Origin: Hyphomicrobiales bacterium
GTDB taxonomy: Bacteria; Pseudomonadota; Alphaproteobacteria; Rhizobiales; Beijerinckiaceae
Reading direction: 5' to 3'
DNA: 64,000 bases
Assembly: GCA_019075865.1 (NCBI GenBank)
Contig: JAGXAN010000006.1
Coordinates: 124,001-188,000, forward strand
This document shows positions 57,358 through 64,000 of the stretch, piece after piece. Within the stretch, counting starts at the first letter, position 1. The number at the start of each line of letters is the position of its first letter. Position numbers and translations under genes: made by a program. The notes under the pieces were generated by a model, which was given only the letters and a program-made list of their open reading frames with translations, did no database searches and was not told the origin of the DNA.

Positions 57358-57586
57358 TTCCCGCTCCTGACAATGCGTCTTTACGCTCAAGAACCCGCAA
57401 CAATTGCGGGCACCGGCGATTGCACCCAATTCGCACGCAATAATGTCAGGCATATAAAGGCGCTTTCACCATTGGCCCGGTGCCATTTGGCCAAAGCGCA
57501 GACTTTCAACAGGGCACAGCTAATTCGCTGCTCGCCTGAAGGTTGTAAGATCAATGTCACAAACTTCGGTCTTTAGGTATCGCGGC

Positions 57587-57608
57587 GCAGCCTCAACGGC
57601 TGTTTTTT
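57587..57608 (+). terminator. Weak terminator-like hairpin in the exbB leader
   Basis: CAGCC and GGCTG form a short stem around TCAAC, followed by a run of six T and further T-rich sequence. It lies about 25 bases before the exbB start, so it could act as an attenuator for the operon rather than an end signal. The stem is only five base pairs. Confidence 0.3.
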
Positions 57609-57633
57609 ATTTTTAAGCGTCTGGATTGGGTAA

Positions 57634-58275
57634 ATGGAATCGATTTCGCTGTCGCCTTTGGGTCTCTTTTTGCAGGCAGGACCGGTTGGCAAGGCCGTCA
57701 TGGTGCTGCTGCTGGTCATGTCGGTATGGTGCTGGCTCCTGATCCTGGAGGGGATATTCTCGGTCATCAAATTGGCATCGGTCATTGCCCGCACGCGCAA
57801 GGGTGAGCCCGTGAAAGCCACGGCACCGCTGCTTGAATCTGGCCGGATGGCCGCCAGCCTGGATCTGCCGGGTGAAAGCGTCGGTGACCGGCGCATCCGG
57901 GTGCAGGAGGCAATTTCGCGGGCGGGAAGAGACTTGCTGCATAAAGCAGAGGGCGGCATGCCCAATCTGGCAGTCATTGCCTCGGTCGCACCCTTTATCG
58001 GACTTTTTGGCACGGTTTGGGGCATTATGACCAGCTTTGTGGGCATTGCCCATACCAAGGACACCAGCCTTGCCGTCGTTGCACCCGGCATTGCCGAGGC
58101 GCTGGCAGCAACCGCCTACGGGCTGGCCGCCGCCATTCCGGCGACCATTGGCTATAACCGCATATCGGCCTCGCTGGGCCAGTCGGCGCAGAAGCTCTCC
58201 AACTTGATCGAGGAGCAAGCGGTTGAAGCCATTCGTGCCCCCCGCCCCAGCGCCGCTTTCAAAGGAGCCGCATAA
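57634..58275 (+). CDS. exbB: TonB-system proton channel ExbB (TolQ/MotA family)
   Basis: Inner-membrane protein of 213 residues. There are three membrane helices: near 20-45 (VMVLLLVMSVWCWLLILEG), 108-135 (LAVIASVAPFIGLFGTVWGI) and 155-180 (ALAATAYGLAAAIPATIGYN). The TolQ/ExbB signature with proton-pathway threonines is in the second and third helices. It forms the stator with ExbD, whose gene overlaps the stop by one base (TAATG). The tonB gene follows, so ExbB is favoured over TolQ. Confidence 0.92.
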   Translation: MESISLSPLGLFLQAGPVGKAVMVLLLVMSVWCWLLILEGIFSVIKLASVIARTRKGEPVKATAPLLESGRMAASLDLPGESVGDRRIRVQEAISRAGRDLLHKAEGGMPNLAVIASVAPFIGLFGTVWGIMTSFVGIAHTKDTSLAVVAPGIAEALAATAYGLAAAIPATIGYNRISASLGQSAQKLSNLIEEQAVEAIRAPRPSAAFKGAA

Positions 58276-58859
58276 TGGCCATGTTGTCCAAGCGCAACGA
58301 TGGGCTTTATGCGCCGATTTCAGAAATCAACGTCACGCCGATGGTGGACGTCATGCTGGTGCTGCTGATTATTTTCATGATTACGGCGCCCATGCTCACC
58401 GCTGGCTTGAAGGTCAACCTGCCGCAATCCAAAGCCGCACAGCCGATGAACCCCAAAGCGCCCGTGGTGATTACCATTACCAAGGACCACACCATCTCGC
58501 TTGGCGATAATGTCATGACACTGGACAACCTGATTGGCGCTGTAGAGGAAAAGCTGGATGGTGACACCGGCCAAACCATCCACATTCGCGGCGACAAGGA
58601 AGCCAATTACGGTGACATCATGTCGGTAGTTGATCTTTTGGCGCGCAACGGGCTCACCCATGTCGGCTTGTTATCGGACGCGCATTCAATGTCTGCGGCT
58701 GTGGTTCCACCCGCTGAGGTGCTCGCGCCGCCGCCTGCAACCCCGGATGCAGCAACCGCCATTGCCGCAGCGCCTGCCATTGCCGCAGCGCCTGCACCTC
58801 AAACAGCCGAAACGTCGACGCCAACCGCCACTCCGGCCAATGCGGCGGCCCAGCCGTGA
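58275..58859 (+). CDS. exbD: TonB-system protein ExbD
   Basis: ExbD/TolR family protein of 194 residues. It has a short cytoplasmic start, one membrane helix with the key aspartate in NVTPMVDVMLVLLIIFMIT, and a periplasmic domain (HIRGDKEANYGDIMSVVDLL). Beyond about residue 145 lies an unusual Ala/Pro/Thr-rich tail with a duplicated AIAAAPAIAAAPAP segment, longer than most ExbD proteins. Its stop overlaps the GTG start of tonB by four bases. Confidence 0.92.
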   Translation: MAMLSKRNDGLYAPISEINVTPMVDVMLVLLIIFMITAPMLTAGLKVNLPQSKAAQPMNPKAPVVITITKDHTISLGDNVMTLDNLIGAVEEKLDGDTGQTIHIRGDKEANYGDIMSVVDLLARNGLTHVGLLSDAHSMSAAVVPPAEVLAPPPATPDAATAIAAAPAIAAAPAPQTAETSTPTATPANAAAQP

Positions 58860-59839
58860 GCGCCGCCACGTTCCATCTTTCGCAAGACTTTGCGAAACCC
58901 GGCAGCGCCGATCTGAAGCCCGGCTGGTTGCGGCCACTGGCGATCAGCCTGATTTTGGCCTTGCATGTGGGCTTGTTTCTGAAATTGGCCGCGCCGCCAG
59001 CGGTTGTCGTCACCCCGCTCGGTGCGGTGGAAGTGGTGATGGTGGCGGAAGGCGAAAATATCGCCGCCGCGCCCGCCAAAGCCGTGCCATTGCCCGCTTT
59101 CAAGCCACCCGAACCGGTTCAGGCCGCCGCGCCGCCACCCCCGCCCGCTGCGGTTACCCCGCCGCCGCCGCCGCCAATCCAGACACCGACGCCCGTGACA
59201 CCCGTTGCTGCGCCGCCGCCGCCCCCTGTCAGCGTGCCACTGCCCGTGCAGCAAGCCCCCGACCCGGTGCTGCTGCCGCCGCCGCCACCAATGCCCGATC
59301 TGAAAAAGATAGAGATGGAGCAGCAAAAACTGCACCAGCAAAAATTGCAGCAAATTCGCCACGAGGAAAAAGTCAGGGAAGAAAAAGTTAGGCAAGAACA
59401 GCAACATCAAAAATTGCTGCGTGAAAAGCTGGCGCGCAAACGCGCATTGGCGCGCCACCTTCACGACGTGCAAATGGCCAGGGCGCGCTCGGCGGCGCGG
59501 GCCAGCGCTGCGGCCCAGGCCCGCCGCCAAGGCGCGCGCCATGCGGTTGCCGCCGTCAACGGCATGTCACCGGCAACCTATGGCCGAAGGATATTGATGC
59601 TCATTCAAGCCCATAAATTCTATCCCGAACAAGCCCGCGCCCGTGGTGACACTGGTTCGGTCGGCATAAGCTTTTCGGTCGGTGCTTCGGGCAGAATAAC
59701 CGGCGCATCGGTAACCAGTTCGTCCGGTTCCTCTGTTTTGGATTCGGCGGCGCGCAGGACTGTCCTGTCCGTGCATGCGCCACCCCCGCCCAGTGGCGCG
59801 TTTCACGGCAGCACTTCCATCCATTATTCGCTGCACTGA
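58856..59839 (+). CDS. tonB: Energy transducer TonB
   Basis: TonB of 327 residues transmits proton-motive energy to outer-membrane receptors. It has a membrane helix near residues 22-45 (LRPLAISLILALHVGLFL), a proline-rich spacer to about 145, a charged helix with many Gln/Lys/Glu (QQKLHQQKLQQIRHEEK) and a C-terminal TonB domain from about 235 (YGRRILMLIQAHKFYPEQAR; GSVGISFSVGASGRI). GTG 58856 overlaps exbD by four bases. The spacer is longer than usual and includes a coiled-coil-like stretch. Confidence 0.93.
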   Translation: MSAATFHLSQDFAKPGSADLKPGWLRPLAISLILALHVGLFLKLAAPPAVVVTPLGAVEVVMVAEGENIAAAPAKAVPLPAFKPPEPVQAAAPPPPPAAVTPPPPPPIQTPTPVTPVAAPPPPPVSVPLPVQQAPDPVLLPPPPPMPDLKKIEMEQQKLHQQKLQQIRHEEKVREEKVRQEQQHQKLLREKLARKRALARHLHDVQMARARSAARASAAAQARRQGARHAVAAVNGMSPATYGRRILMLIQAHKFYPEQARARGDTGSVGISFSVGASGRITGASVTSSSGSSVLDSAARRTVLSVHAPPPPSGAFHGSTSIHYSLH

Positions 59840-59926
59840 ACAGTTGCAGTCGCTGCGTTCGAAAGGTGGCGGATCATAAAATGTGTTATTTTGGCAACAA
59901 ACAAGATCTAACCACATTTAAACCAC

Positions 59927-59938
59927 TTTGTTAACAAA
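59927..59938. promoter_or_regulatory. Perfect palindrome upstream of the TonB receptor
   Basis: TTTGTTAACAAA is a perfect 12-base palindrome 92 bases before the receptor ATG, within an AT-rich stretch that probably holds the promoter. It does not match the Irr box. A regulator is not indicated. Confidence 0.3.
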
Positions 59939-60001
59939 ATGTTATAAATCCGTCGTCCTGCAACCATAAATTGCCCTCCAATGTAATCAGAATTGCACAT
60001 C

Positions 60002-60013
60002 GCAATTTATTGC
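60002..60013. promoter_or_regulatory. Inverted repeat next to the receptor ribosome-binding site
   Basis: GCAAT-TT-ATTGC is an inverted repeat just upstream of GGGGG (60020-60024) and the ATG at 60030. It could form a small hairpin near the ribosome-binding site or be an operator half. Confidence 0.3.
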
Positions 60014-60029
60014 AAATCCGGGGGCTAAA

Positions 60030-62378
60030 ATGTTGATTAATACCAGGTTCGGCCGCACTCGAGCGGTCGGCGTTCTTTTATGTTCGGTTGCCACGATTGC
60101 CATTTCCGTTTCACTTTCTTCTTCAAGTGCAATGGCTCAAAATGTGGACATCGGCGGGGTCGATGTGAACGCGCAGGGCGCCCAACCCGCCAACTCGCAT
60201 GACAAGAACCAAATCTCGGACGCCGGCACCGTTGGCAGCAACGCGCCCGCAGGCAGCGCGCCGGCACTGGCCCCGGCCCAAGCCAATCTCCAGGCGGCCG
60301 AACCTGGCTCCATCATCAGCGACAAAGTCATCCAGGACATCGCCAACCCCAGCGGCGACTATAATGAAGCGGCCAAATTCTCGCCGGGCTTTTACGTCAG
60401 CAACCCCACCGGCACCGGCGACGCAACCAGCGGATGGCGCGGCTTTGCCGATGGTCAGTTCAACATCACCTATGATGGCATTCCTTTCGGTGATGCCAAT
60501 GATCCGAGCCACCATTCGAAAGCCTATTTCCCCTCGCCGTTCATTGGCAGCGAAGTGGTTGACCGCTCACCCGGCGCGGCGTCGCAGGTCGGCTATGCCA
60601 CCTTTGGCGGCACCCTGTCGCTGATGTCGCATGAATTAACCGACAAGATGGGTGGTAACATCCAGACCTCCTACGGCAATTTCAACACTTTCAGCACCAG
60701 CGGCTCCATCCAGTCCGGCATTTTGCCCTGGGGCGGCCGCCTGCTGGCGCAATTCAGCCACCAGAATTCCGATGGCGTGCTGATCGACGGCAAGACGCAG
60801 GGTGACTTCGGCCTGCTGAAATATGAGCAACCGCTCGGCGACTTCGATCTGACCGCATTCGCGACCTTCGGCCAGGAGCGCTACAACAACACCAACGGCA
60901 TCACTTACGCGCAATGGCAGCAGTTTGGCAAAAGCTATGCCGGGCTTGGCAATAACCCCGCGTTGAACACCTATACCGGATATAATAATTCGGCCAAGCA
61001 GACGGATATGGAATATCTGAAGCTCAAGGGCCACGCGCTTGGCTTTGCCATTGACAACACCCTTTATACCTATGCTTACAACTACCCGAGGGACCAGAAT
61101 AACGGCCTCGATCAAACGGTCGAAGGTCCAGCGACCCTGTCGAAGGTTAAAATTCCCCAACTGAACGGCACCAAAATCACGGTTCCTGTGATCGGTGTCG
61201 GCCCGACCGATGTCAGCGGTCATTTGCAACTCAATAATTATCGTGCCTTTGGCGATATCATAAAGCTGAAACGCGATGTCAACGCAGGCTGGGCTTCCGG
61301 CCAATTGCGCACCGGCCTATGGCTTGAGCATGTCGATAATTTCCGCTTCCAGCCCTACATCGATTATACCAAGGGCCTGACATACACGCAGCTTGGCAAC
61401 CCGGCCAATGTTGCCAACAAGCTGCAACTGAACTCGCATATCGACAATTTTCAACCCTTTGTCGAATATGAGTGGAAGCCCACAGACCAGCTTTCCATCA
61501 CGCCAGGCTTCAAATTCGAGGCTTTCCGGCGCACGCATGACGCTGCCGTCAACCAGAAAACCCTCGCGCCGCTGTATTACACCCATACCTACTATGGCAG
61601 CCTGCCTTTCCTGACGGTGCGCTACAAAATCAACGAGCAGACCACGGTCTATGCGCAAGCCTCGCGCGGTATGCTGGCACCATTGGTCGCCGCTTACTAC
61701 GTCTTCAACCCTTCCGAAAACACCATCAAGCCGCAAACAACCGACAATTTCCAAATTGGTGCGGCGTATAAGTCCGGGAAAATAACCGCCGATGTCGATG
61801 CTTATCTGATCAAGGCGGCGCATTTCTCCTCGACCTACACAGATCCCACCGGCACGGTCTATTTCAAGGATGGCGGCAACGCGACCTATCAGGGCGTTGA
61901 GGGCGAATTGTCCTATTCGCTGTACAAAGGCTTGTCGCTTTATGGCAGCGGCAGCTTCGGTTCCGCCAAATATACCGGTGGCGTCAATGGCGGCCTGGCC
62001 ATTGGCGGTGCGCCCAGCCTAACCGCCGCCGGCGGCGTCATTTACGATGACGGCCACGTATTCGGTTCGCTCTTGGCCAAGGTGGTCGGCAGCTCTTATG
62101 GCACGCAGGGCAGCGATCAGGTTGCCGGTTTCACGGTCAACAAGGTTAAATCCTACTCGACCACCGACGCCGTGCTTGGCTACCGGGCCGATCTGGACAA
62201 GAAGTTCGGGGCACTCAAGAAGTTCGAAATCAAAACCGGCGTGAATAACCTATTCAATTCGCGCGCCATTACCGACATTTCGGGCACACCGGCCACCAAT
62301 GACCCGACAACGGCGGGCCTTGTGTATAACTTCCTGCCCTCGCGCACCTTCTACGTATCCGCCAAAGTCGATTTCTAG
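60030..62378 (+). CDS. TonB-dependent outer-membrane receptor
   Basis: A 782-residue receptor with a signal peptide (cleavage near residue 36 after AMAQN). The plug domain spans roughly 90-210: GSIISDKVIQDIANPSGDYNE, GFADGQFNITYDGIPFGD and DRSPGAASQVGYATFGGTL. The 22-strand barrel follows and ends with FLPSRTFYVSAKVDF, a typical aromatic C-terminus. No TonB-box hexamer was identified with confidence. It lies directly downstream of exbB-exbD-tonB with its own 190-base upstream region. The ligand is unknown; a metal chelate is one possibility. Confidence 0.93.
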   Translation: MLINTRFGRTRAVGVLLCSVATIAISVSLSSSSAMAQNVDIGGVDVNAQGAQPANSHDKNQISDAGTVGSNAPAGSAPALAPAQANLQAAEPGSIISDKVIQDIANPSGDYNEAAKFSPGFYVSNPTGTGDATSGWRGFADGQFNITYDGIPFGDANDPSHHSKAYFPSPFIGSEVVDRSPGAASQVGYATFGGTLSLMSHELTDKMGGNIQTSYGNFNTFSTSGSIQSGILPWGGRLLAQFSHQNSDGVLIDGKTQGDFGLLKYEQPLGDFDLTAFATFGQERYNNTNGITYAQWQQFGKSYAGLGNNPALNTYTGYNNSAKQTDMEYLKLKGHALGFAIDNTLYTYAYNYPRDQNNGLDQTVEGPATLSKVKIPQLNGTKITVPVIGVGPTDVSGHLQLNNYRAFGDIIKLKRDVNAGWASGQLRTGLWLEHVDNFRFQPYIDYTKGLTYTQLGNPANVANKLQLNSHIDNFQPFVEYEWKPTDQLSITPGFKFEAFRRTHDAAVNQKTLAPLYYTHTYYGSLPFLTVRYKINEQTTVYAQASRGMLAPLVAAYYVFNPSENTIKPQTTDNFQIGAAYKSGKITADVDAYLIKAAHFSSTYTDPTGTVYFKDGGNATYQGVEGELSYSLYKGLSLYGSGSFGSAKYTGGVNGGLAIGGAPSLTAAGGVIYDDGHVFGSLLAKVVGSSYGTQGSDQVAGFTVNKVKSYSTTDAVLGYRADLDKKFGALKKFEIKTGVNNLFNSRAITDISGTPATNDPTTAGLVYNFLPSRTFYVSAKVDF

Positions 62379-62408
62379 GCTCGACCAGGCTCCTATCGCT
62401 CCAAATGC

Positions 62409-62447
62409 AGCGGCGTTTCGCAAAACCAGCGAAACGCCGCTTTTTTT
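62409..62447 (+). terminator. Strong terminator after the TonB receptor
   Basis: A perfect 13-bp stem (AGCGGCGTTTCGC / GCGAAACGCCGCT) with a seven-base loop is followed by six T. It lies 31 bases after the receptor stop. Confidence 0.95.
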
Positions 62448-62460
62448 GCGTATGCACCGC

Positions 62461-62905
62461 ATCCGCCGTCACTGGCCCCAAACCCGGCTGACCATCCGGG
62501 GCGATAGCCATTTATGACCGCCTCGAGGCGATGCAATGGTGCGAGGACAAAGGCATCGTTTTTGTCTTTGGGCTGTCCGGCAACAGCATTTTGTCAGGCC
62601 TCGTCGACGTCGCGGCCGAGGACATCCGCTTTGTGGTCACCAACATCGCCGCTGGTTCGCCTGAGCATATCTTTGATCAGATGCATTGCGCGCGCGGCAA
62701 CAAACGAAAGCCTGATCAAACTGCACAAAGGCCAGTTCAAATCCGACCGCGCGTCATGCGGTTCGCCACTGGCCAACCGAAAGCGCCTGATCCTGCACAC
62801 CGCCGCTTACTGGCTGATGCTGCGGTTGCGCGATGCCATTCCCAAGGCGCAAGCCCTGGCTAAAGCCGAGTTCAAGACGATCCGCGAACGGCTGTTGAAA
62901 ATCGG
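62461..62905 (+). pseudogene. Decayed IS1380-family transposase fragment
   Basis: Three adjacent frames each match part of an IS1380 transposase: RHWPQTRLTIRGDSH (from 62461), then AMQWCEDKGIVFVFGLSGN and IRFVVTNIAAGSPEHIFDQM (from 62513), and LIKLHKGQFKSDRASC, SPLANRKRLILHTAAYWLML with LRDAIPKAQALAKAEFKTI (to 62905). One extra base at about 62512 and another near 62705 shift the frame. The segment between GNSILSGLVDVAAED and FVVTN lacks about 60 residues, and the N-terminal half is absent. No terminal inverted repeats were identified. It is an inactive remnant. Confidence 0.8.
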
Positions 62906-62980
62906 CCCGATGAATGAGATGGGTAAGTTTCCAAATGAAACATACAGTCAAGGCCGTCGAAACGTCCGAAGCCATCTCGA

Positions 62981-64000
62981 TCAAGCGCGCCCCTTTGGAA
63001 CTGCCCCGACGGGCGGAATCCACGGCGTTTCGGAGCAAGTAACCGGGATTGCCTGCCCGAGCAAATCCCGAGCGATTTTGACTTTCTCCGCCTGTTCGTC
63101 GTGGTTACGGGAAGGCCCTACGATCACGCGGGTAATCGGCAGCTTCACGTTTCGCCCTTCGAACAGCGCGATGCGCAGCGGGCCGTTTGCGGGCCGCTGT
63201 CGGATGTCCGGCAGCGGTTGGACTTGAAACTCGGGATGTTCTTCTTTGGTGTATTCGGCAAGCTTTGCCGTGCCGGGTATGGCCACGATGCGAACCTCGC
63301 GCTCCTCATAGAATCCGCGATGCTTGAACCGCGAGGCCCCTTCCCAAAAGTCCGCTGCCGTATTCAATTCCGGTTCCGCGTTTTCGTCAAAGAAGGCTTG
63401 CAAGTTTCTTTCGCAAGCCTCGAAAAGCGTTGGAAACTCCCGGTCAACGGCCACGCCATCAACATCGTAGGTCACGGCGGCTATACTCAGGTGAAGCCAA
63501 TAAAGCCGGTCAAATTCCTCTGCAAGCAACTGGCATAAAGCAGATGTATCAAACACCACGCAATAGCCATTGCCGCCGGTGTAACTTCGCCACTGGCTTA
63601 AGAGGCCGTTCGTCTGCTCATAAATGCGGTCAGCGGCATGGGTGCAAAAAGACGAAATAAACGGCTCCACGCGGCCATAGTTCTCCTTATGCTCAAAAGT
63701 GGAGTCGTAGAGACTGTCCACGAAATCACGAGCTAGTTTTTCGGGGCCGCCTTCCTTGGCGTAGAATCGACGCTGGTCAACGCTTAGTTGTTGCCGCTGA
63801 ATAACTGCGTCAAATTTTAGGGCGAGCGCGGAGGAAAACCTCTCTCGAAAATGTTGGACCTCTGAGGAATCATTTAGGCTCTGGTAGTGTCCCGCCCAAA
63901 TTGTTCGGGTCTTCATTATTCCTTCAAGGCCTGCGCGCGTGGTATAATGATAAAGCTCCGGGTGTCGTGAAATAAAAGTGGCGTCACATATCGCGATGTC
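62981..64000 (-). CDS. DUF2971 family protein (5' end outside window)
   Basis: The frame is open to the right edge. The longest ATG start within the window is 63916, but the codons beyond it (64000-63917) read HPELYHYTTRAGLEGI, the normal beginning of a DUF2971 domain, so the true start lies outside. At least 339 residues are visible. Domain features include TIWAGHYQSLNDSSEV, ISSFCTHAADRIYEQTNGLLSQWRSY, GYCVVFDTSAL, FKHRGFYEEREVRIVAI and VIVGPS. DUF2971 has no assigned function; it is often accessory and near mobile elements. It lies next to the transposase remnant. Confidence 0.8.
   Translation of the reverse strand, partial: DIAICDATFISRHPELYHYTTRAGLEGIMKTRTIWAGHYQSLNDSSEVQHFRERFSSALALKFDAVIQRQQLSVDQRRFYAKEGGPEKLARDFVDSLYDSTFEHKENYGRVEPFISSFCTHAADRIYEQTNGLLSQWRSYTGGNGYCVVFDTSALCQLLAEEFDRLYWLHLSIAAVTYDVDGVAVDREFPTLFEACERNLQAFFDENAEPELNTAADFWEGASRFKHRGFYEEREVRIVAIPGTAKLAEYTKEEHPEFQVQPLPDIRQRPANGPLRIALFEGRNVKLPITRVIVGPSRNHDEQAEKVKIARDLLGQAIPVTCSETPWIPPVGAVPKGRA

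Overview
The window is a chromosomal segment of an alphaproteobacterium, most likely in the Hyphomicrobiales (Rhizobiales). This rests on gene content and order: an aapJQM amino-acid transporter; a suf operon in the order cysteine desulfurase-sufB-sufC-sufD-sufS-sufT-sufA with an Irr-type operator; glyA-nrdR-ribD-ribE-ribH-nusB-thiL; an LdtR-type MarR regulator beside an L,D-transpeptidase; DUF6163, hemB, RDD and arginyltransferase neighbours; and DUF1491 beside a peptidoglycan-binding protein and a PAS histidine kinase. I cannot name a genus. No rRNA, tRNA or CRISPR array was seen.

Layout. 1-2.8 kb: general L-amino-acid ABC transporter (aapJQM, cut by the left edge). 2.9-11.0 kb: a long minus-strand Fe-S assembly operon that also carries a 53-residue Cys-rich ORF between sufB and sufC and a secreted SH3-like protein before sufA. 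Its upstream region holds a 17-bp Irr/ICE-like palindrome and a perfect GGGGTATACCCC palindrome. 11.3-18.9 kb: hydrolase, tyrS, a 1187-residue AsmA/DUF3971 envelope protein, a one-cysteine peroxiredoxin and an M23 endopeptidase. 19.2-20.5 kb: an AT-rich pentapeptide-like membrane gene broken by one in-frame TAA. 20.5-23.6 kb: prfB with its programmed frameshift, a sterol-desaturase-family protein and a PheC-like periplasmic protein. 23.6-28 kb: a small glycan-type cluster (acyltransferase, GT2, TylF-type methyltransferase, CmcI-type protein, epimerase). 28-36 kb: nadE, DUF167, parC, a Tad-like vWA protein, recO, era. 36-44.8 kb: two MFS transporters flanking the glyA/riboflavin/nusB/thiL block. 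44.9-57.4 kb: L,D-transpeptidase and its regulator, DUF6163, a hydroxyisobutyryl-CoA hydrolase, hemB, an orphan lipoprotein-LivH fusion, RDD, arginyltransferase, DUF1491, peptidoglycan-binding protein, sensor kinase, sufE and a class A acid phosphatase. 57.6-62.4 kb: exbB-exbD-tonB followed by a TonB-dependent receptor with a strong terminator. 62.4-64 kb: a decayed IS1380-family transposase fragment and a DUF2971 gene that runs off the right edge.

How parts connect. Iron is a recurring theme: Fe-S assembly (suf, sufE), haem synthesis (hemB), an Irr-like operator and a TonB uptake system. The envelope is a second theme: L,D-transpeptidase, M23 endopeptidase, the AsmA-like protein and the glycan cluster. 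Most of the window is ordinary core genome. The least explained material is the Cys-rich suf ORF, the secreted suf-operon protein, the interrupted AT-rich gene, the lipoprotein-LivH fusion and the right-edge accessory region. Start sites were chosen from Shine-Dalgarno-like sequence, overlap with the upstream gene and family length; several are non-ATG and are marked as such.
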